64,000 nt of DNA from Melitaea cinxia (lineage: Eukaryota; Arthropoda; Insecta; Lepidoptera; Nymphalidae). Both the position numbers and the translations under genes were made by a program. Shown here in pieces: positions 1 to 11,700 of this stretch (positions within the stretch are counted from its first letter, which is position 1; every line of letters begins with the position of its first letter). The notes under the pieces are model-generated. The model worked only from the letters and a program-made list of their open reading frames with translations. It had not been told where the DNA came from and ran no database searches. The DNA lies in the NCBI RefSeq assembly GCF_905220565.1, contig NC_059415.1, positions 6,687,501 through 6,751,500 on the forward strand, given 5' to 3'.

Positions 1-1014
1 CGGCCCAAAAAAATCGAATTGCAGTTTTTTAATTGATGAGACGACTTAAGACAGTTGTAACACCATTTCTTCTCGGTGGTTATTTTGATACGTTCTTCTA
101 CGGGTTTTTTAAGAAATTCAGAACAAGATAAGATCGTATGCGCCTGCGCGCAAAAAGGACACTTATTCGATACGGCAACATTTTTACTATTTTGTTGTAC
201 ATCAGCCGAAGCTATCAAGGTATTCGTTTTGTTGAAAGGTTTTTGAAAAGGTGTCGATGATGTAGGCTTGATGACCTGTTTACTCAGTTTATTTTCAGTA
301 AAATGTGTATCGCGCAACAAAGCCTCACATTTAGTTCGAAGAAAACCAATTAATTGTTTATATGTTGGGAGGTCAACATCTAAATATTTTTCCTCAAAAC
401 TACGACGTAAGGTTGAATCAAGTTTCGATGGTATGTGATAAACCAAAATAAAATCCCAATGTTGAATAGGTAACTCAGCAGCTTTTAAAATAGTTAAATT
501 TTCTTCAAATAAATCAAGCGGTTTCCTAAATTCAATTCCGTTAGTACATTTAAACTCAATAGCTAAAAGATCCTTCCAACATGTAAATGTTAAGGCGCGT
601 TTACACTTATACCGAGCGATGAGCGCTTGATACGCATGCTCGTAATGTTCGTGTGGGAGAGGGAACGCCTTGACAACGAACAACGCTTCACCGCTCAATG
701 ATGAAGTCAAATAATGAAACTTTTCGATATCGCTTAAGGAAGGACAATTGTGAATCAATTCATTAAAAGTATCAAAAATACTCCCGTTCCGGCCACCGTT
801 TTATGTCACCGGAAAAATGAGGAAGTACGATTTTTGAAGTAGTCTTTTGTAAGCGATTATGAGCAATAGTTCGTTTTCTACGCAACAAAGGTAAATCTTT
901 TGTTGTATAGTCAACATCGATAGATTTCGGTTTACCTTTTTTAAACGCACTCATTTTACGTGTAGAATGTTTACTTAATAAATACGACATATTGATAGTT
1001 CGATAAAATAACAA
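1..1014 (-). mobile_element. BEL/Pao LTR retrotransposon, 5' part of gag, frameshifted and cut by window edge
   Basis: Read on the minus strand, the segment encodes a gag-like protein of BEL/Pao elements. An N-terminal part (about 1014 down to 774) ends in a motif of the LPHFSGD type followed by W-P/W-E, typical of the DUF1759 gag domain. The frame then shifts near 775-785; the next frame continues with SLSDIEKFHYLTSSLSGEA and on through the gag body. Near 40-170 lie two zinc-knuckle-like motifs, C-x2-C-x3-H-x4-C and C-x2-C-x4-H-x4-C. The frame runs off the left edge, so protease, RT and integrase would lie outside. The frameshift makes this copy non-coding as it stands. The family assignment is from motif recognition. 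Confidence 0.75.
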
Positions 1015-2140
1015 TTATGTAGGTAGATATAAAAATAATTACTAAAAAAATATAATTTTTAATAGATAATACAATTTTTATTTCGTTTTAATTAGTAAGT
1101 TGGAAAAAATTACTACTAACATATATTGACTCAAATACAAGGTGGAATACTAAAACGTTAACACATACAGCGAGCGGCGCGAGTTCGTTTTCGAATTGTA
1201 TGAAAATCGAACAAATTATGTTGCAATCTGTGTCGCCGCGTGTACTCCTTTGTTTAAATGTTACGTACTAGTTTAAATGTTATTTAGATGAATTCGCTGT
1301 GATATTCAAAAAGAAATAATAATTATTTGATGTATAATGATGCAAATTAAAGGAACTATTATGGATTCAGAGTAAAATGTAAGCCGATAAGAAATTAAGC
1401 ACCGATATTTTGTGATTGCATAACTTTGTTCCTACGATTTTACACTGAATATTTCCCTTATTTACGATATGAAATTGAAGAAACGCCCTTTTGATAGTGA
1501 CAATTATTAGAATTACTTGATACTAGGCACGAAAATGGACAACCTGGCGATGACGGAGTAACCAAAACTGCGATGTTAAATTATGTTTCAGGTTAGATTA
1601 TTACGATTATCGATACGATTTTACCAGAAAATACCATATATACCCAGCTCGAATTGTGAAATAGGCCGGATCCCGGGATTTGGCACCAATTATATGTATG
1701 GAAATTGCACCTGAGCGGTGGAGGAGTCACATACATAGTGTTAACGATGTTCACGACAAGCAGCACAAACGAAGTACAATGTATAACGTACCTGGGTCTG
1801 CAACTGCACGATGATCCAGCTTTCCTCGTGGGCAGCAATTCTAATAATCTTGAAGCAAGTTGGTGAACTATAAGCGATTAACGGTTCTTAGCGAATTTTT
1901 AAAAAGCAATGGTTTTACGAGCAAAGAGAATCTGTCGAGCGTGTTTGACCGCCGGTGGCTGTCACCACAGAGTATAGTAATACTTATAGAAAGCTGTCAC
2001 CGATTCATGCACTGCTCCACAGATAATAAATACGTCATACATGACAGTTGTGATCTTAAACTGCTACGTTCGTATGTACGTACTTGTGTAAATATCGTTC
2101 CTACTATATAGCAATTTATTTTGGTAACGGAACAATAGTC
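1015..2140 (-). mobile_element. Probable 5' UTR, primer-binding site and LTR region of the BEL/Pao copy
   Basis: No convincing gene is seen here. On the minus strand, upstream of gag, a TGGTGCCAAATCCCGGGATC stretch (about 1668-1687) looks like a primer-binding site because its complement resembles a tRNA 3' end finishing in CCA. Immediately beyond it, a segment starting TGTATGG (about 1695, plus strand) and ending GGAACA (about 2133) could be the LTR. The second LTR is outside the window, so the boundaries cannot be tested. Confidence 0.3.
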
Positions 2141-2214
2141 TTGCCCTAAATATTGTTTACAAAGGAAAAAAAAAACAATTTTTCTATTACACGTAACGTA
2201 AAAAGTAACAATTC

Positions 2215-2475
2215 CTCGATTATCAATTTTTAAAAGAATATGTTCAATAACTCAATTATCAATTTTTAAAAGTACGTGTTCAATGAATATACTAAAGCAA
2301 AGTATACAAAAACAAATTTCTTTTCTATTTTAAAACCCTTTGAAAAATAAAAATAAACAATCTGACTGATGTTTAAATAATTTTAATTTCATGTTAAAGG
2401 GGTTTTGTTTTTAATTTAGGGACTTCTGTTAAAAGATTTAGGGAAGTTTGTTCAAGAGTTGGGAGCACTGACAAG
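2215..2475 (+). repeat. Interspersed repeat upstream of IMPACT, also present upstream of MAIP1
   Basis: This AT-rich segment ends in TTTAGGGA...GAGTTGGGAGCACTGAC and is similar over about 250 bp to 35358-35745 in inverted orientation. It contains a short internal duplication (two copies of ATTATCAATTTTTAAAAG). It ends about 235 bp before the IMPACT start codon. It has no coding capacity. Confidence 0.6.
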
Positions 2476-2707
2476 AATTTCTGACTTTCTGAGTGGCCGT
2501 CTATTTAAATTTAACATCCCTACGTAATGTCATTTTGACACCCACTCGTCAAGTGATAATGGAAATTGGTAAAATTATACCTGAGTGTATCAGTAATTTT
2601 TATTTGTAATTGAAATATTCAATTAAACAATTTAATTTATACTATAGTAACTCTATAATAGTAGATTACAATATTGTTAAGATTTTAAATACGTAAAAAT
2701 CTGCAAA

Positions 2708-5700
2708 ATGAATTCTGATAATTTAGCGAAACAGGTGCATCTGCATTTTTTTATAAACAAATACCATTCAACATCACTATTTATTTATTAACTTACCTAT
2801 TTTAAATAACATTGTTTTACTGTAGATTGAAGAAGTAGAAGCACTTAGCTCGATTTATGATAACGATTGGATGACTGAAAGCGAAGAGTCGAGATCGTAT
2901 AGTATAAAAATAAAAGAAAATAAAAATGAAGTAATTCTATACGTTACCATGTGTGAAGGTTATCCTAGTAAAAACCCACCGAAGTATGAAATATCAGCTC
3001 CTTGGATGGACAGGAAGGCGAAAGAGGATCTTCATTATTGTTTAAATGAAATTTACTTGTAAGTATATTTTATCAAAAAAATTTGTATACATTTAGTTAT
3101 CAATTCAATTTTTTATACTTCAAAGGGATTTTATCATAAGTTAAAGAAAAAAATACAAGGTTTTTAGATAAATTTCGTGGTATTTTACTGTTTTAGACCC
3201 TTCCCTTCCTCATTGCCATGGCAAATAGAAAATCACAATAGTTCCCACCATAAGTGATTTTTGTGATGAGTTTGAGATAGAAATGTGTACAAATAAATGT
3301 ATGTATTTGTATATGCATACATGCACCTGCATGTATTCTTAGCTCTAGTGTTTGATTTCGTGTAATGTTTGTGAAGTAGTTTTTTGGTATGCACTACTTT
3401 CTTTAATAACGGATATACCGCTACTAATCACATTTCCACTCCATATTAAACTCAGGGCATATTACATAAAACATATTAAACTATCCCTATTGAGACTATA
3501 AAAGTAAAAAGAGAAATGAATACAGTTTGAATCATTTTTTTTTTAATTTTTGGAAAAACTTTTAAATGTCATAAAAAGCAAAAGTCAAATTTACTTAAGA
3601 CTAAAATCTCTTATCAACTTATAACAAAAAAAAGTTTAATTCTTTTTAAAACTGTAAAAATTTAATTTCAGAGAAAATGTTGGAGAAACGGTAATATTCC
3701 AGTGGGTTGAGAAAATAAGGGAAGTTTTGCAAATGATAAACGCAAAAGAACCAGCCAAGAAGGAAGAGAAAAATTTGTGTATAGAAAAAACATTAGATTT
3801 GTCACAGGTACCTAATATGACTAATACTTAGATTACAAGATATTGTTATTTTTTTTGTTGTTGTGCATGTGATTGAGTGTGTATATACATTAAAAAATCA
3901 AGCTATGAAATACTTAATATTAAACTTAATTTAATTTGTACTGTGTGGCTACGGTAGTAAAGAATTTAGCCATCCCCTCTCTTCCCGTGGGTGTCGTAAG
4001 AGGCGACTAAGGGATAACACAGTTCCGCTGCCACCTTGGAACTTAAAGAGCCGATCGGTGGCGGGATAACCATCCAACTGCTGGCTTTGAAATACACAGG
4101 CCGAAGACAGGCAGCAGCGTCTTTGGTGCGACAAAGCCAGCCCTGCGGTCACCAACTCGCCTGCCTAGCGTGGTGACTATGGGCAAAACACATGAGTTCG
4201 CGCTATTTTTTGGCGTGAACTTGTGGAGGCCTATGTCTAGCAGTGGACTGTATAGGCTGTAATGTAAACTTAATTTAGGCTAAATGCAAAAAAAAACGAT
4301 GCATAGGCGCAACAATCTAGACTAGCCCGTTGGTGCAGTTTGTAGTGACCCAGCTTTCTGCTCCGAGGGTTGTGGGTTCGATTCCCACCCCGAGTCTGGG
4401 TGTAATATAAATATAAATATTTATTCATATATGTATTATTTATCAGTATATTTATTGAAAAAAAAAATGTAGCCATACCAGTGGGCTGTTACCTATAACA
4501 CAAGCATTAAGTTGATTTCTTTAGGAACAAATGACCGTGTGTGTATTGTGTAGATATTTATTTATTATTATTTATTTAATCATAGGACTGGTTTATGGCT
4601 GTTGCGCTGGCGGTTGCGGGTTCGATCCACTCACATGACAAACATTTGTACTGGCCATGCAGATGTTTGCCGTGGTCTGAGTATTTGTGTAGTCCTTGTG
4701 AGTCTCCCTACCGTGCCTTGCAGAGCATGTTAAGCCATCCGTCCTGGTTGTTATAATGTACACCTGATAACGATTGTTATTATATATGTATGTGGATTAA
4801 ACTCTGATTCTTCTCCTACATGGGGAAAGAGGCCTGTGCCCAGCAGTGTGATATTAAAGGCTGATGTGAGTGAGCAAAAGAAAAATTGCAAAACTTTCAG
4901 TCAAAAATAAATTAAGACATTGTATTAAAAAATCATGTCAGCATCAGACCAAGTCCTAGTTTTATTAGGCAGTCACGGGACTCTCAATCTATAGTCTTAA
5001 GTAATAAATCACCTTTAGGAAAAGTGTAATGCATGATGTTAAGCGAAAGGCATGGGCATTTTAGAGCCTGTGGATGTTAATTTGAAATTTTAAAAAAACA
5101 TTACAAAATAACCTAATGCTCAAATCCATTTATAATAGTAAATAATAAACCCATCACATTTAATCTCGTCTTGGATGTACTTGTGTCTGGGGTCTGCAAA
5201 CATACACTATAGTTAAATACAAACGCCCAGACAATGGTAAACATCTTTTTTGGCCTAATCAAATGTAGGTATACTATGTGTGGTGATAGGTAAGGTTGTT
5301 AATTTAAGGTTCGCAATGTGTTTGCAATTCTCCTAGTGTTGTAGGCGTATAGTATTGGCTTACAGTATCCGCTTACCATCAGGCAGACTGTATACTTCTT
5401 TGGCACCTTCTTGAAATTAAAAAAAAAAATTGTTATCCTCCTTTGCCACATTAGTGTTTACATTAAATGATTCTTATAGTGTATACTGGTTCTAAATACT
5501 TTACATGCAGAAATTGTTAAACTTCCAAATTCAGACAATAGCTTCATCTACCTATATCTTATCAATCTTAGTACCTGGGTGACCGAGCTTAGGTCGGTAT
5601 TTCTAGTAAATCGTGTTTTTTGGAAATCATATTTAAATACGAATTACATATTGAGAAAATGTGAATAATATTTTACGATTTTACCGACATAATAATAAAA

Positions 5701-8700
5701 GATATGAAACCAAAAATATCATAATAAGTATAGAAAAGGTACTTACATTTATAAAATTACTCATTTTTATTTTCAGTTAGAAATAAATTGTCCAAAAATC
5801 ACACATGGAGAGGTTATCATAGACAGGAAGAGTTCATTCCAGGGTCACGCTGCCGAAGTTCACAGCATAAATGATGTTAAGTAGGTAGTTGTTTATGATT
5901 ATTAGATTTATTGAGGTGGTGCACAGCAAGATATATATCCTGTTGAAAATCTAGAGTAGCTTGACTGGGGAAGTACCTCGACCTTATAGAAGATCACAGC
6001 TAAATAACACTATGGGGATTAGGGGTAGGGTCAACAACACGCTTGCGAAGCTTCTGGTATTGTAGGTGTCTATGGGTTACCATGACAGTCTACCATCTGG
6101 TGGCCCGTATGCTTGTTTGCCGACCTATTCGTTTATAAAATTACATGTTTATTTAACTTTCGTTTTTATATAAAAGTAAAGCATTTAAAAATGCGATGTT
6201 GTCTTCATAAAATTAATCTAATTTCTTTTTATTTTCAGTGCCGTGTTAGCTAAATTGAAACAAAATAAAAAAATCTTTAATGCAACACACAATATGTACG
6301 CGTACAGGATAGAAAGGAAAACGGATAAAGGCACAACTATGTTGCAAGACTGTGATGACGATGGAGAGAGCCATGCAGGTGGAAGAATGCTACATTTATT
6401 ATTTTTTATTTATTTATTTATTTATTCTTTATTGTACACCACACAGAGTAATTTCATACAGAATTGTAAAGAAAAAAAAAAGTATAATGCACAATGAGGC
6501 GGCCTTATCGCTCGATAGCGATTTCTTCCAGGCAACCTTAGGGTTAGGATTAGAGGAAAAAAAAAAAAAAGAAATAAGTAGGTGGTGTATAATAAACGTA
6601 CATCAAACAAAATAAGATACAACTAATACAAATAAAATATATATGATAAACTATTCAATATTCCTATAGGTATAAATATACACGTACATAACAATAAAAT
6701 ATAAGTACACGCTAAATAATACACACATACATATATACATACATACAAACATTTATACATATATATAATTAAGTCCTATTAAGAGACAGATAATGGTCTT
6801 TTACGAGTTTTTTAAATGAACCAATGCTTTGAGCTTTGCGAATATGTAAGGGTAAAGTATTCCACAAAATAATAGCCTGAACAGCAAATGAACCTCGATA
6901 ATATTTGGTCTTATGTACAGGCATTCTAAGCGTAAGATTTCCAGACGAACGAAGTACTTTACTGTGATCTCCAACGAATTCAAATTTGTTCTTCAAGTAT
7001 AAAGGACTAGTTGGTTTAAATAGTACACAATACAGAAGTGAGAGAATGTGTAAATTTCGGCGAAGACGGATAGGAAGCCACTTAAGCTTAGAGCGAAAGT
7101 CAGAAATGTGATCGAATTTGCGCAATCCAAATATGAATCGGATTGCAACATTTTGAAGCCTCTCAAGTTTATTAAGTTGATCTTCAGTTAGGTTGGTATA
7201 GCTTGCGTCAGCATAGTCAAGAACAGGCAGTAGTAAAGATTGTGCTAACATAGTTTTAGTAGGAATGGGAAGAAATGACTGCAAACGTCTCAACGAGCTT
7301 ATGGCCGCGAATGTCTTTTTACTCAGTTCTTTTATATGATTGCTCCATGATAAGGTTGGGTCTAAGTAAATGCCTAAATCCTTTACAGAGGTGCAGTAAG
7401 GTATTACAGAAGAATTATATGTTACAGAAGGAAGGCTACCCCAATCAACTCTCGACATGATATTGGGACTCCCAATGACAATGACTTGTGACTTGCTAGG
7501 ATTAACTTTGAGTCCATATGATTTACTCCATTGGTATATAGTTGCCAAGTCATTGTTAGTGGCAACCACAGCAGAGGATAGGTTATCGAGACTTGACTGA
7601 GTATAAATTTGCAAATCGTCAGCATACATGTGGTAGAGAGAAGTAATTTTTTGGGATATGGAGTTTATGAAGATGGAGAACAGTAATGGAGACAACACAC
7701 CACCCTGGGGAACGCCAGCTCGGACTTCACACCAAGAAGATAACGAATCTTCAATTTTTATTCTCTGCCGGCGCCCACCGAGGTAACTCTGAAACCAACT
7801 CATTACGGATGGAGATATGTTAAATGTACGTAAAAGTTTTAGCAATATTTCATGATCGACAACATTAAAAGCATTGCTGAAGTCGAGCAGAGTAAGAACT
7901 GTCAGTTGTTTGTTGTCCATACCCCAGCGAATGTCATCAGTAACCTTGACCAGTGCAGTGACCGTACTATGACCAGGACGGAAACCGGATTGAAAGGGAT
8001 TTAAAAGGGAATGTTTAATAAGGTAGGAGTTTATTTGATTATAGACTAATTTTTCAAGGACTTTAGAAAGAAATGGGAGTATAGATATAGGTCGAAAGTC
8101 AGAGAAATTCGAAGGATTTGATTTTTTAGGAATAGGAGTAACTTGTGCACTCTTCCAAGCATTAGGAAATTGACCAGAAGAAATGGATTCGTTGAGGATA
8201 TGAGTTAAGATAGGCAGAAGGATATCAAGGATAGGTAAGATCATATTACGGCTAGTGCCATCGGTACCAACGGCATTCGATGAGATTGAATAAATGTACT
8301 TTTTAACATCACATTCCGCAAATGAAGAGAAATTAAACGGTTGAAAATTAGGAGTTGGAATTGACGAAAGAGAAGTTAGAGTGAGTTTTTTCTCACTATC
8401 TTCCATTAGACTAGAAGATGAAAAGTGCTTATTTAAAAGTTCAATATCAATTTTACTAGAAGATGTATTATTAGGGGGTTTGCCAACTCCAAGTGTTTGT
8501 AGAAATTTCCAAACCTTAGCTGAGTCGCCGTTTTCGACAGATGAGTGAATATGGCGTCGTTGTGCATCTCTAACCAATGTATTGCAGCGATTCCGCAATC
8601 CATAATACCTCTCCCTGTTAGCCTCCGTGTTAGTAGACTTAAAGTTACGTTTGGCTCGGTGTTTTTTTTCTATTAATAGCTTCAGGTCCTCAGTCAACCA

Positions 8701-11700
8701 TGGAGCAGGCAAGTGCTTTAATTTAATTGGTTTGACAGGTGCATGGGTGTCGTATAGCCTTGTTATCAAGGAGTTAAACATTTCAACCTTATCATCAATT
8801 GAGGAGAGTTCGGTTATAGCTGACCACTCAGTAGACTGTGCGTCCTCGCGAAGACGGTCCAGATTCATACCTTTAAAACTACGCTGCATAACAGTCCTTG
8901 ATTTGGCTTTAGGAGGACGAAGCTTGTAAGAGAGATAGATCAGGTCGTGATTAGAAAATGCCTCGGCAGCACACTGGCCATGTTTTACAACAGACGAAGG
9001 AGTAGTTACCATCATAAGATCGAGAAGGGATGGAATGCAGCCAGGTAAGTTATGTGTAGCAGCTAAGGGTAAGATGTGCAAATTAAAAGCTTCGATCATT
9101 GACATTAACCTCTTACAGCGAGCATTCTTTTTTAACAAACATGTGTTGAAGTCACCCATTATAATACTGTGATTGTAAATTGGAATGAACTTATCTAAAA
9201 GGCATTCAAAGGAAGAAAAATAGTCGATGTGGAGAGAAGGGCTATAGAAAACGCCTAAAAAAATTTTGGTGTTAGATAATGTGACCTCAATTAAAAGATA
9301 TTCAATCGTATCCACAGGAGTTGGCTGCGGTGAGGCGCTAAGTATGGCGAAAGGAATGTATGATCTTAAGTAAATAGCAACTCCGCCGCCTACCCTGCCA
9401 ACACGGTCATTACGTATAAGTTGAAATCCTGGTAATGAGTAAGAGGTCGATGGTAGGCAAGGTTTAAGCCACGATTCTGAGACCAGGATGGCATGTATAT
9501 TACGGGATTCGAAGGACGCAAGCATATCTGGGTAATGTGCCGGAATACTTTGGGCATTTATGTGAACTATATTAAAGTTTTTCAGCGAGTCTGGGAAATA
9601 AGAATTTAAAGTAACATTTAGTGGAATGAAAGTTGTACTATGGAAACTGTCTTCGCTGGAATCACTTGACGAAAAAGACGCAAATTCATCGCTCGATGTA
9701 TTGTTGTTGTTTAAAAATGACATGTTATACTATACTTAGAAATATTCAATAATAAAATGCTAGATTATGTAAATAAAAATAATATTAAAATGTATATATA
9801 AAAATTATAAAAATATTATATTCATAAAAATATTATATTAAAATAAAGCAATGTATTTCTAACCCGCCAGCAGCATTGAAAGTATTTGCTTGAAAATTTT
9901 ACAACAAGAACAAATCAACATTTAACAAAAAATATATAAACAGGTACAGTAATTAGAACAAAAAACACAATCTATCAGAACCTCCATCACGGCAACTTAC
10001 AAAAAAAAAAAATTATAATAACAAAAAAAAGAAAGAACAAACAAAATAAAAAAAAATGTTAAAACTTATCTCTAAAAAATATTATAATATAATAACAACA
10101 ATTGTTAAATGTAAAAAAAAAAAAAAATGCGGTAGAAATTTAATTTAGTTGACTAGAAATGACATTAAAAATATTTAAATAAAAAGAGAAAAAATTAAAA
10201 ACTATCTCTAAAAATAATAAAAAATAATAACAGTAAAATAACAACAATTATTAAATGTAAAAAGAAATAAAACAAATTAAAAAAAAATATCACCAAATAT
10301 AAGTGCTTAAAAGTCTTTTAATAAAAGTAAAATTAAAATTAAAACATAAGTCTTAAAATTTATATCATAGACAAAAGAATCAAAGCAGCTTTATAACAAC
10401 AGGTAAAAATTATTATTAATAAAACAAGATAACACTAAGAAACTCAAGAACTAAAATATTATAGTATAACACACTATCAAAATAATATCAACATGCAATA
10501 TCAAAACGCTAAACGTCAAGTTTTAGTATTCAACAAATACCCGCCTATTGAAACCATTATTGCTTTGTTGAAAATCATCAGTGACAATATCCTATAGTGA
10601 TAATATTTTTACGTTACATATTTAAAATTCAAAGCGCGGTAGTTATGTTACAAAAGTTTTAACTTTAAGTAATGTTATTTAAAGAGTAGGTAGTACAGAA
10701 CCCGATTTAATTGCAATAATAAAAGTAAAGTTACCGTGAGGTAGGCTGATGTAAATAATAACGAATTGTTAAGTGCTTATATTTCCGTATGCAAAATTTA
10801 TTACTTTTTAACGGTTCTTTTAGGTCTTAAGCTTGACGTCTTACTATCTTTCACGGTTTCGGCGACAATCGTGGCGGAAGACGGGGCCGGCGCATCCAAG
10901 GAATTTGAAATTGAATTTAACTCTGACATCGAAGTAATTCTGTGGCCAGTTCCATCATTTCCTACCACAAAAATAGAACCTTCTCTCGTCCAAGATTTAG
11001 TTATACCAAAGCGTCGACGAGCACTAAGGAATATTTCATGACGGCTTTTGGTCAAGAACTCCGACAGAGTGATTCCTGTGCCCTTTAGTTCTTTTTTAGA
11101 GTACCATATTTTATTTCTGAGCGAGATATCACGGAACTTAACCACGATAGCACGAGGCTTATCTCCATCATAACGTCCCAAACGAAAAGAGCGAGAGATT
11201 GAATCCGTAGTTACCTCAGGAGTGTTAAGTTTGTCGGCCAGTAGACCGGAGACAAGATCTGATGTATTTTCTTTTTTGGTTTCAGGAACACCATGCACTA
11301 GTATCATTTTCCTTCGTGAACGCATCTCAGTTTCGTCATATTGCCTTGATAACAGTTCCACTTGAAGTTTCAAATTTTGCAACGAACTTAATACGAATAG
11401 CCGGAAGGAATTAAACTGAGAAGTAATATTTGACGTAGGACTGGTAGCAGGAGTAGAGGTCTTAATTTCTTTTTGAATTTCTTCCAGTCTTGCATTAAAT
11501 TGTTCTGAGAGTTCAGCCAAACTGTTTTTTATTGATTCCATAGTAGACACGTTTATATATACTTTGAATACTGTTCCAGTGTACAAAATTATTTAGGATT
11601 TTATTAGGAAATATAGCTGGCAGACTTAGGGATGTCACAAGTGCATTACTTAGTTTACAATAATTATTATTTATTTTTATACACGTAAAAGATAACGGAG

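Noticed and set aside
1860..2111. 83-codon open frame near the BEL/Pao LTR
   Set aside because: No family similarity recognised and it lies in the presumed LTR.
4321..4400. Possible tRNA gene (B-box GGTTCGATTCC)
   Set aside because: The same sequence recurs with a SINE body and tail; no anticodon arm or acceptor pairing is evident.
6239..6497. Alternative short IMPACT isoform ending in the LINE tail as a normal product
   Set aside because: The extra 31 residues come from the inserted element and the conserved domain core is lost, so a truncated mutant product is the simpler reading.
8627..8929. 100-codon open frame antisense to LINE ORF2
   Set aside because: Shadow frame inside a clear EN-RT coding region.
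10766..11041. 91-codon open frame antisense to LINE ORF1
   Set aside because: Shadow frame within ORF1; no independent features.
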